A stretch of DNA of 64,000 nt, from positions 217,354,204 through 217,418,203 of the forward strand of contig OY757010.1 in assembly GCA_963580285.1 (NCBI GenBank). The letters run 5' to 3'. The position numbers and the translations under genes are program-made. This DNA is from Lucinisca nassula (lineage: Eukaryota > Mollusca > Bivalvia > Lucinida > Lucinidae). Under the pieces are notes generated by a model. The model was not told where the DNA came from. It searched no databases and worked only from the letters and a program-made list of their open reading frames with translations. Positions 40,601 through 52,600 of the stretch are shown piece after piece (positions within the stretch are counted from its first letter, which is position 1; each line of letters begins with the position of its first letter).

Positions 40601-43600
40601 AACATTGGCCATACCTTTTGATTGCTTAGTGATACTGCTTTCATATTTAACATGCGCTGTCCGGGGGCATCAGTGTTTCACAAACACATCTTGTTGTCTT
40701 CTTCACTTGAACTACTTGGCCCAGTTGAAACCAAATTACATGTGGAGCCTCTATGGAATGGGGGAAGGAAATATGTTCGTAAGGACTGGGTCACATGACC
40801 AATATGACCGCCATGCTCATATATGGTAAAATCTTTAAGAATTTTCTTCTCAGGAACCAAATTGAAATTTGGTATGTAGCATTGGGGACTCAGGCCCTTC
40901 CAAATTTGTTCAAATGATGACTTTTAGTTGACCTTGACCTGTTTTATGTCATTGTCAAATTTGGTCAGACATTAGTATCGGAAAAGGACAAGACAGTGCA
41001 TTTTACTGATTGCATGGTAGCCGGTCGCATCAGAAATATTATCTACAATGGGATGAATGGAAGTTAATCAATTCCAAAGGTCAAGGTTATCACTGACCTT
41101 TGTCTTGGATGGCTCAGTATTTTGATCTTCTTCTCCAGTAAGAGCTGTACTGATTGAAACCAAATTACAGGAAAAGTCTCTATGGGGGTGAGGCAATTAA
41201 ACATTATTTGTGGTATTGTTGTCACATGACCAAGATGGGCACCTTGCCTGTATATGGTATAAACCACATGACCTCTGGTGAGCTTAGGCCTTGCATTTTA
41301 TCCCTTTTCCTGAACGAGTTTAATAAATTCAATAATACATGAACACTCATGTAAGATCCTCTATATGACTGTTGTAGGAGTCTGTGAAGGAAACAAAGGC
41401 ACTACCAAAGGACAAAGAAGATAAAACAGAACATAGTGAAGAGAAGGAAAAGTAAGATTGTAGTTCTGTTACTCATTCAACTCAGGGATTTTCCTAGTGC
41501 AGTTTTGGGGCCGGTAATCGGCCCCTATTTTTCCCAATTTAGAGACAGAAAATTTTATCCCAAATTTTATAACAAATTTCCCAATTTCTGATGTTGTGCT
41601 ACATTTTGATAAAAATTTCATGAAAATTGAACCAAAATTGACAAAGTTACAGCTGATTTAAATTCCCAACTATAATTATTAGCGAGCTGCTTTTCCCAAA
41701 CCCAGCGGCCCCTGGACCCTGATTCTGAAGGGTAGGAAAATCCCTGCAACTAGTTAACCCATTGATGGTTCAGTTAGACACCTGTCTGACTGATGATCAG
41801 GGCCCAGTTGTTAGCATCGTTAGCTTAACAAGCTCGTTAGTGGTCATATTGTTAACTGTTCTAGCAAGTTTTAATATCTAAAATTTTGGTATTTTTGCCG
41901 AAAAAAATGTAAGCAGCTTTTGCATAAGCTGCTCACATTTTTTCAGCAAAAAGTTATTTGCTATATTTACTGATCAAAGTTTTAACGATTGGTTAACTAA
42001 AGACGTCGTTAGTTTTGAACGACTGGCCCCTGGTTGTGGTTTGATATCTGCTATGTTGGCAACATTCTTTCATGGACATTGTTAATGAAATCTTTCCAAT
42101 GTTCATTTTCTCCCACTTATTCAAGAAGGGCAGCTGTCAGTTTCTGGTAAAAAATGTGCACTGTACCATGTGGTAAAACTCTTTAATGTATAAGCCTGCC
42201 CTCCTGCCTCGGTAGCTCAGTCGGATGTACTTTTAAGTGGTGACCAGGAGGTCATGGGTTCAAAACATGCCAGGTCAGCGACATTGCTTAGAAGAGATTG
42301 ATCATGAAACCTTTTCCGCAGTCATTCTCTGGCCCCTGCTGATCCAAGAAGGGCAGTGGTCAGTTTCTGGTGAAAGAATGTGCACTGTACTGGTCAACTG
42401 CTTATGTAGAGGCCTGCTCAGAAAAGTGTGAACTGACTGGCTTGATATGTCTTGAATGGTGGTTGACTGGACCATGAAACTACAAACAAAATTTATTTCC
42501 ATAATTGTTGTACACAGATATTACTGCCACAGAATAACCAGTTGTAAATGCTGGATACAGTTCTCGTTCTCATGGTGCTTTACTGAAAATTTCTCAAAAC
42601 AGTTTTCTGTTTACAGAGTAGATACAAGTATATCACAGAAATCGTTATTTTCAGTGTTCAAAAGTTAGTTAAGCCAGACCTAGGGAGCTTATAGGATAGG
42701 CAGTTGTCCGTCGTTGTCGTATGTCATAGTCAACACTTTCAAACGACATCTCCTCCGAAGCCACTTGACCGAGATATTTCAACAATTGTGTTGCCATTCT
42801 CACCATATATATGCAAGATATTTCATTTCAACAGATGTGTAGGCTATTGCCTTAAAACTTCATAGGCTGATAGGGGTTAGAATAAGTACTCCCAACACCT
42901 GTGTATATGAAGAAATAAGATAGAATAAGTACTCACAACACCTGTGTATATGAAGAAATAAGATAGAATAAGTACTCCCAACATCAATATACATGAAGAA
43001 ATAAGATAGAATAAGTACTCACAACACCAGTGTATATGAAGAAATAAGATTAGAATACGTACAAGTACATAGAAGAAATAAAAAAAACTACAGTGAAATT
43101 CTGATAGACAAATTCTGCTATTAAAGGCATTTATATTTGATGTTTTTCAATTGTGTTTTCTACACAAATTGTCCTCTAGTAAGGGACCACATTTGGGACT
43201 GTTCAAAAGTGGTCTTAAAAACCACTTTTGAACAGTCCCAAAGGTGGTTCTAATACTGAAATTTTACTGTATTTTCCTGATACTCCCTCTTACCTGCAGC
43301 TGTGGTATGTTACTCTATTTTAATGTCTTTAATCTGTTGCATACTTTAGGTCCAAACCTTCAGCAGAGACGGAGAAAACAGAGAAGAGTGAATCCAAGGA
43401 GAAGAAAGAGGAAAAATCTCCCAAAGATGATCGCAAAGATCGTGATCGGTCAGACAGAGGTGATAGAACTCATCCCCCTGCTAAAAGACTGAGAGATGAT
43501 CATAGAGACAATAGCAATAGATATGACAGATATGATGGGCGATCTGGTAATGCCCCTCGAGGACGTGAATTTGTACGAGGTGCAAGAAGTCGTGGACGAG

Positions 43601-46600
43601 GCCGGGGTGTTAGAGGAGGAAGTAATGTTGAAAGAGGGTTTGGCAGGGGTGGTCGTGGCCGCAGAGGTGGTAGAGAGTATCGAAGCTATGATGGGCACAT
43701 GGATTTTAAACAAGACAACAGAAGTCAGAGACATGGTGGTCCATCATATGCTGATCAGGCCAGACCATTCAGTATTGCAAAATGGAATGGTGAAGAAAAT
43801 GAACAGGTGGAAGAAGTTGAGGAAGTTCCCAAGAGGAGGCGAGACAAGGATGAAGAGAGTGATGTGTCGGGTGATGAACTCAGTGGTTCATTTAGTGAAT
43901 CTTCTACAGAGAAAGTGGAATCTAGAGAGGACTCCCAGCCAAAGGAGAGAGAAGTGAAAGATAATAAGAGAAATCATAATGAAGATAGGAGACAGAGGAG
44001 GGATGACTACAGGGATCATTATTACTACCATGACCAGGGTTATGACAGAGGGTATCAGAATGATGGATACAGAGGTAGAGGAGGGTTTGTCCCCAAGGGA
44101 GAGCCTTCAAGGAGAGGAAGAGGTGAGTCTGATTATGTAGGAAACCAGAGAATTTATATTATCTGTATAGTCCAACTTTTTCTTCTTGACTGGACAAGGC
44201 CAAGGTGACATTGCCTATCACTGTCAAAATGAGATGTTCTGTTAGTTGAGAATTGATATGCTGGCATTGATGGTAGTTCCTTAACTTGAATGAATTACCT
44301 CTTTTCAGGAGGTACTGAAGGCATCACATGATACAAAATGTCTGGCACCAATTTTGTTTTTATGCCCCTGCCATTGGCATGATGCTTGGAGGGTGGGGGA
44401 ATGGGTGTTTGTTTGATTTGAAGTTTAACATCCCCGTCAACACTGTAAAGGTCATTTTGGAGACGTTGCTTCCAATTTTGCGGGACTTTTACCTGACATC
44501 GAGATGAAATGACATCTCAAGTCCTGCTGCCCAATGAAATCAATAGGGATATTAATCATGGACGGGTCCGACTCGCACCGCTTTGCCTTGGCAGGCTTAG
44601 ATCCTCTAAACGGTTTACTAGTACTTGTGTGCGGGTCGGATTCAGCTCTGCGTGGAAGCATCATGCAGCCCATCTAGTTCTTCAAGCCCTGATGGGCGGG
44701 GACCGTGGGGGGGAATGGGTGTACATATATGTATGGAGAAATAGATTGGGCTGTATGGTGCTTCCACGCTGAGTTGAAACTGACCACACGAGTGCTTGTC
44801 AACCGCTTAGAAGAACTAAGCCTGCTCAGGCAAAGTGGAGTGAGTCAGACTGTCCAATGCATATAAGCGTTTTAGTTTCATGTGGCAGCAGGGCTTGAGA
44901 TGTTATTTCATCTCGATGTTGGGTAGAAGTCCCACAAAATAGGAAGCAACATATCCAAAATGACCTAGTGTTGACGGGGATGTTAAACCTCAATTCAATA
45001 TCTGTTGCAGCAGATAAGATTAGAGGGGGACTGTTGTTATTTATTCCGTTTCTGCACTTCCATTCCTTTTCCTCTCTCACCTGTCACTCTCTTTCATCTC
45101 CTCTACTATCTCTTTCCTCCCTTTCTCTGGGAGACAAAATGACCCACAAGGGTTGACCCAAAACAGTCAAAATTTATTTGGAAAATGGCTGAACATTTTG
45201 CAAACAGTAGAGTTTGCCAATAACCTACTTTGGGTTTCCAGTACAAAACTGGTTAACTTCCTCCAGAGGCAGTCTGAGTTCTGAACAGAGATAAATATGA
45301 CATACATCTTGTTGAATAGCCCCATAGCCCCAACTAGTAAAAAGACTTTTTCTGTTTGAGGTGCTTTATGAATTTATTAAAGTTACTAGGCAATGTTACA
45401 TGTATATGTAGGACTAGTCTACTGTACCTACCCTTACTACAGTATTAATTGTCAAAATCATATTTTTAATTTGCAGGTTCCTCAGCAGTAGGTAGCCGTG
45501 GTGGGCGAGGGGGTCGAGGCGGTGACCGAAGATTCAACTCTGCTCCACCAAGAGGAGGTTTTGGTCGACCCCCACAACAGAGAGAGCAAAGGCAGGATGA
45601 TGGTAGAGGAGAAAGGTAACCAATTTCTGTAACACAAACACACGCTAATGAAATGGTTGAAATAAGAGCAGTTTGGGGCCTGCTATTATGGACTGGGACA
45701 AGTTGAGATTAGCCATAGCATACATGGTGAAAATAGAAATATGGTCGCTTCGCGTTATCTCAGCCTTGCCTATCTGGATGGTATATCTTGCGTTGAACAG
45801 ATTTCTCACTCTCAAATGTCCCCTCTATATAGGGCAAGTTATCATGAAACATCAGTAAATGTCAAAATAAGTTAAACTAGTGTTGGACTAATAGATGTTG
45901 TGTAGTAAGATATTTATCCTCAGAAAAACGGGCCTCCGTTGCCTTGTTGTTAAGAGAGCCGACTTGTTTAAAATCATTAAGTCCCGCACTGCTTTTGTTC
46001 AAGCTTGCTCAGGTCACGTGAAACGCCAAGTTCTGCAAGGTCAGGTGGGTTTCAGAGTACTCCAGTTCTGGCACGAAATAATTGAAATAATCTTAAAAGG
46101 GCTGTAAAACCAAAAGCAAAAAAAATAACACTCGAAATTTTTTGTTGTATAACAACTGGTCTTGGTTTTACTGACTCTTGTTTGGTTTTACAGACGGGAC
46201 AGGAGAGCAGAGAGGGCATCTACTCCACCGAGGTTTTCCCGAGGGCGTGGTGGATACAGTGAGAGGGGGAGAGGCTTTGAGAGAGGGAACAGAGGTCGTG
46301 GGAGAGGCAGGGGTGGCAATATGTCATCAGGGACTTACAAAGGACCGCAGCTTACAAAACAGAATTCCTCTGATATGGGAAATGAGGAGTGGGAGACTGC
46401 ATCTGAGAGCAGTGACGTTCTTGAGAAACGAGATTCCAAAAGTGATATTAAGGATAATCGTGATAAGCGTGACCCAAAAAAGAGTTTTTCTAGTCAGCGA
46501 CCATTAAATGATCGCCAAAATAGACGTGGTAATTCAAATGATCCAAGGAAAACTAGTAGTTCAGAGCGTCCAAAAAACTTGTATAACGAGAGGTCACCCA

Positions 46601-49600
46601 ACTCCTCGCTGACAAAAAATGGGTTTGCTGCTCAAAAGAATGGACCTGTAGGACCTAAGAAACCACAGTTTAGTGCTAGTAAAAAAGAGAACATTAATAA
46701 TGTGTATCGAGTGGATGAAGTTGTCCCCAATGATCAGATCGCCATAAATAATGCTATTAACAACCAGTTGAATGGAAAGTAAGTAGCCAGAACATTAGTA
46801 TACAACAAATGGGCAATAGAAAAAGTTGATCATGAACAGCCACAAAGAAAAGACACAGCAATCTTAAGCCACCAAAAAGAAGAGAAAGACTGGTGACATT
46901 AACCCTTTAAGCCCCCACCCATAGGGGCTTGAAGAAATATACGGGCTGCATGATGCTTCCACGCAGAGCTGAATCCGGCCTGCACACGAGTACTGGTAAA
47001 CCGCTGAGAGGATCTAAGCATGTCCAGGAACCGCGGTGCGAGGCGGGCCGTCCATGCTAATAAACCCATAGGGCGACAGGGCTCGAGATGTCATTTCATC
47101 TCAGTGTCGGGTAAAAGTCCCACAAAATTGGAAGCAATGTCTCCAAAATGACCTTTACAGTGTTGACGGGGACGTTAAACCTCAAATCAAACAAACAAAC
47201 ATTAACCCTTTTTGTACCAAATGGAATCTTCCTCAATATATATAACAGGAGTCCTTTTCAAAATTTAGGGGTGTCAGGTTGTGTTTTCTTCAAGATGGAT
47301 TAGGAAAATGGCTGAACTTTGTGCAAACAGTGTAGGCCCTGATCAGACGCTGCAGAACGCAGTGTCTGATCTGGGCCTGCACTGTTTGCCAGGGTACCTG
47401 TTTTGGGGTTTCTGGTACTAAAGCGGTTAAGGCACACACAAGAACACCAGACAGCTCCTGCACCAACTGCACAAAATAAATTTTTAGCCACACCCATTTA
47501 TGACTGTCAACCAATCAAGTTACTTGATAATACATTTACTCATGGAGACTGGAGATTAAGACTGACCTCTCCACTAACGCAACCCCACACACACTTGCTG
47601 CCCATTGGGGCTAGGAGAAATAGATTGGGCTGCATGATGCTTCCACGCAGAGCAGAAACTGACCACACAAGTACTGGTAAACCTCTTCTAGGGTCTTAAG
47701 TCTGCTAAGGCAAAGCAGCGCGAGTCGGACCTACATAAAATCCTTCCGGTTGGTTTCGCTGGCAGGGCTTGAGATGACATGTCGGGTAAAAGTCCAACAA
47801 ATTGGATGCAATGTCTCCAAAATGATTTAAAATGTTGATGGGGATGTAAAACCCAAATTAAAAAAAAAAAAAATAGATTTACATCAATTTCATTCTGTTG
47901 CAGACATACATAGCAAATGTCAGTAGGACCCAGACTTTGTTGGATTTTGATGTTGATCTAATTAACAGCTTTGTAAATGAAAAGAGGAAGGCTGAATAGT
48001 ATGTACCTTAGCTCATAGAGATATGATCAATTGGGAAAGTCTAAATTGATTGCACAAAGAATTTCATGTGCCTTGTCGCAATATATTTTTTATCTAATGA
48101 AGGTAGAAGCCTCTGGTGTAGTGGTTAAGCTACTTGCCTCATAAACCAGAGGTCAGTGGGTTTGATCCCAGGCTTCTCCTTTCGGATGAGTCTTTTAACT
48201 GAGGTCCCTCTCTGCATTACCTTAGCTGTTAGTGGGAGGATTCTGGGTAGTTTACTATCAGGTTAATTTTATTTCAGAGCTAAACCTGTCAGGAAATCAG
48301 ATCTATCTGATGTTTCCAAACCTCTAATAAGAGTAGAGAAGAAGGATGCCCTTGCCAACATAGATATCAACAACTATGCCAGTAAGTTGGTCGCTAAATC
48401 TTCTGGGCCCAGTTGTTCAAAACTAACGACGTTGTTAGTTATCGTATCGTTAATACTTTGGTCACTTATGGCAAATATGCTAATATTTTTGCTGAAAAAA
48501 TGTGAGCAGCTTTTGCAGACGCAAAAGCTGCTCACATTTTTTCAGCAAAAATACCAAAATTTACAATATTGTACTTGCTAGAAGAGTTAACAATTTGACC
48601 ACTAATGAGCTCGTTAAGTTAATGATGCTTTGAACAACTGGGCCCTGGTTTTTTTTGTCAGTAAAGTCAGCCCCCTAGACTGACATTTGATATAAAAACA
48701 CTTTGTTTTAACAGCAATTTCAAAGGAGCAAAGTTCTGCAGTGGAATGTCAGGTGGTTTTTTCTCCAGGCACTCTTGTTTTTGCTCACTGATAACAATTT
48801 TAGTTTTAATTTAAATTTTCTTTAACTGTTCTACATATATAAGCCAAATAATGCAGATAGAGTTTCAACCCTTAATTCGCCGAGAAAAACTGCATCTGAA
48901 AATGTCGTCTGCTTATGTTGTCAGCTCAATTTTTGGCAAACTTTTTAAAAATATTTTTGCATACAGGCAAACAGTGTGGGCCCAGACCAGACTACTGCTA
49001 CAGGAGCAGTGATCAGGCTGCTCCTACAGGAGCAGTCTGATCTGGGTTCACACTGTTTGCAAAAATTCTTTTAAGGTAACAAGCAGACGGCAATTGTTGT
49101 GATTGGCATTTTATGGGTTAAGCATATTCACAGTGGTCAGACACTTAGCTGTTTTCTTAAACTAGGGTCCAGGCTGAGTCGTCACAAAATTTACTTTTAG
49201 TTTCCCATCAGCAAAGTAAATGTTTTTGACAAAAGTTTGTGCAGTCATCTTATTTTGGAGATTAAAACTGGTATATAGATCTGTTAGAGAATTAACCCTT
49301 GTCCTGCTGAGCCCGGATTCAAACCATGTAGATCCAGATCAGATGGCTTCTGAAGAAGCCATCTGATCAGGATCTACATTGTCATTCATATTGTGAATTT
49401 GTTGCAATCATTTGCATCAAGTAATCTGATTGGTTGATAATCGGTAGTGGGTGTGGCATATTTAAATATTCAGCAGGTCAAGGGTTAACAAAATATTCAA
49501 GTCTACATGGATTTTAAGGTGTGGTGGTAATAGATGACCAACCAGAAGTGACTATAGATGATCCCAACTTCTTGTATGAGAACAACGATGGTTTCCAGGA

Positions 49601-52600
49601 GGTTCAGTCCAAGAAAGCGCTTAAAGTTAAACAGAAAGAGAGAGAAGCAGAGATGAGAAAACAAACCCCAGATGTACAGCTGAAGAAGAAAGAAGTGTCA
49701 AAGGTAACCTTTTGTCTCAAAATTGGAACTGAAAGCTAAATTTCTTTTCTGTCAGATTCATGTCGTATACATACATGTAGGTCACTCAACCCTGAAACCA
49801 GAATTTGTCATACTGAGAACAATTTCATGGCACATTTGATATGTGTTGGATGGGACAAGACTTGTATTTTCCTGCATCCAACTGATATCAGCATGATGAT
49901 GAACGAGGCTTGCTTTGTACTGAGACTTGCATTGAAATACGAGTCGCTGGGTGTATACATGTACTTGCAGTGATGTGTGTTAATAATCTGTCAATCCAGT
50001 GATATAGGATGATCACTTTGATTTTTGACTGAGCAAGTATTATAAGATATGTGTCCCATTGGTTTTAAGTTCGACACTAGAAATGATCATACTTTCCATT
50101 TCATGTATGACAAACTATTTGCCAGTTTTGTTCAGGTTATGTGTATGCTTAACAGGCGGTAAACTATATGATCATTTTCGGGCATTTAGAAATGCACCAG
50201 CTTCATGCAGATTTGCTGAATGATTGGATTTAGAGATGCAACCATTGTTGAGTAAAAAAACAAAAAACATTAGGTATGTCATAAAACAAAGTAAATCCAT
50301 TGTTTGTTTACTTGCAGTGATGTGAAAAATAATCTGTCAATCCAATGATACCAACTGATTAATAATATTAGAGAAGGAAATAAAACTGAGCAAGTATGAG
50401 AAGCTATGGCCCCGCCCATTGGGCTTGAAGAAATAGATTAGGCTGCACGGTGCTTCCACTTAGAGCTGAAACCGACCGCACACATGAGTACGGGTAAACC
50501 GCTTAGAAGGTCTAAGCCTGCCAAGGCAAATTGGTACGTGTCAGACCCTCAATGCATACAAACACTTTTGGTTTCATTGGGTGGCAGGGCATGAGAAGTC
50601 TTTTCATCTCAATGTCGGGTAAAAGTCCCACAAAAATGGAAGCAACGTAATGACCTAAATAGTGTTGACTGGGATGTTAAACCTCGAATCAAAGAAACAA
50701 GTATGAGAAGCTGTAAAAGATGTCAGTACCACATTATACAGTATCATAAGGATATGGTACCGCAAGGATATGGGATCAATATTCGGATGGCAAAGCTCCA
50801 GATAATGGGTAGTAAAGAATCCCAAAAACTCAGACACCTAGAAAACTAACTGGAATTCTAACATTTTAACAAATTTGTTTCTTGATCCAGCAAGGAGTCC
50901 AGAAGGTGCAAACTGGATGGCAAACAGTGAAGACTCTGATCAGGAGTAGTATGATATTGGTCTGCTCTGTTTACTTAGTTCTATCTGTCCCAATACTTAG
51001 GATCATTATGGTACTCAAGGATAATTATTCTTATATCTGAAAAAAACCCTGTCTGTAGTTACTGTTTGGATTGCCTCACTGAGGCTGTTCTAACAAATTT
51101 ATTCAATATCTGAAGAGGATTAAGAAAAATTATCAATGGTACTCCGCTATCTGGAGCCATGCAGATAGTTTATTTTTCTTTTGGAAGAGAAGTGTTGTCA
51201 GGACATCAGAAACAGCTTCATTTTCATATGGTGTTAAAAATGCATGCTGATTTGTTTGTTTGTCTGTATTGAAGTTTAACAGCCCAGTCAACACTATTTA
51301 GGTCATTGTTTAGCCAGTCAGTTTACCTATCCACACTTTCCTGGGCAGGCTTATACGTAAGCGGTTAACCAGTACAGTGCACATTCTGTCGCCAGAAACT
51401 GACATCTGCCCCTCTTGAATCAGCGGGAGGGAATGACCATAGAAAAGATTTCATGATCAATCTCCACGAAGGACTGTTGCCGACACTGCCACGTATCGAA
51501 CCCATGTCGTCCTGATCAACATTCAGATGGGCATCCGACTGAGCTACCGAGGCCGGCAACAATGCATGCTGATCAAATATAGTAATATGTTGTGATCAGT
51601 ATTTCTAATAAGTGAATACCTGCACTGATGAATATCAGTCACTGAGAAGTGTGGTCATGGTACTCATCAGATCTCATCATTCTCTTTTATAAAAAAAGGT
51701 CTCAATAGTGTATCAGCATCTTTGAGTAAGTTGTGTAGACTTGAAAAGCTCCTGAAAGGGAAGTATTGACAATTTGTCAAAAATGTTGGTGGTAACAGTG
51801 CATGCTGATCAAATAAACATATATTTTGAAATTGTGTTGACTGATCAGATTAGTGACAATCCATCTTCTGGTTTGTAAGGGGAATGGGAACACCTTCAGG
51901 GGAGGTAACTCCTACAAAAGTATTTTTGTCTCCCATGCCAATAAGGGTCAATTCTTAAAAGAATATGCTCCTCCCTTGGCCCCTTTTTCCGTGGGACAGA
52001 GCTTATAGAAAAGCAATCAGGAAGTTTCAAAAGTTGTCTTCTCCCTTTAAAATGAAGGAAAAATCTGCCCGGTGTTACCATTCCCTTTAAATCAGCTGGT
52101 AAACCGTCCTTGGGGAGTTAACAGTAAGATGACACTCTGTTTGCAAGTTGTAGTGATGATACAGTAACATTCCGCTATTAAGACCAGCTAAAATTAGGGC
52201 TAATTCTTCAAATGTCAGGGTTTGTTATTTATTTCTTGTTTCTACACCCTCTTTCCACTTGTAATAGATAACATTTGGAACTGGTCAAAAGTGGGGTCTT
52301 AATGTAGGAATTTTACTGTACATGGTCATTATGCAAAATTTTAATACTGTTTGACAGGTAGTTGCAAAGCCAAAAGGTATCCACACAGCCGTTGAAAAAC
52401 CGAGATACAACAAGATGTCTAAACTTCCACCAAGGTTTGCTAAACAGCGAGAACAGCTGCGTAGTAACAAAGTAAACGAGTTCAATGGGAATGACCCGTC
52501 ACAAGAATCCTCAATGTTTATGCCAAAGATAGAGAACTGGGATAATGAGTTGGCCAACAATATCCCACCACTTATGTCCCAGGTGATAGATACCAGTAAA

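Noticed and set aside
40021..41000. Protein-coding frames on both strands in the 40-41 kb region
   Set aside because: They lie in Helitron-like repeats with gtccgtctg runs and have no family resemblance or splice context.
43496..43957. A 153-codon frame within exon O
   Set aside because: It is a shadow of the RGG-coding frame, with no PRRC2 motif and no compatible splice phase.
47904..47998. A normal coding exon of PRRC2
   Set aside because: Its phase does not fit exons Q and R, and the frame from exon Q meets a stop at once. It is kept only as a possible poison exon.
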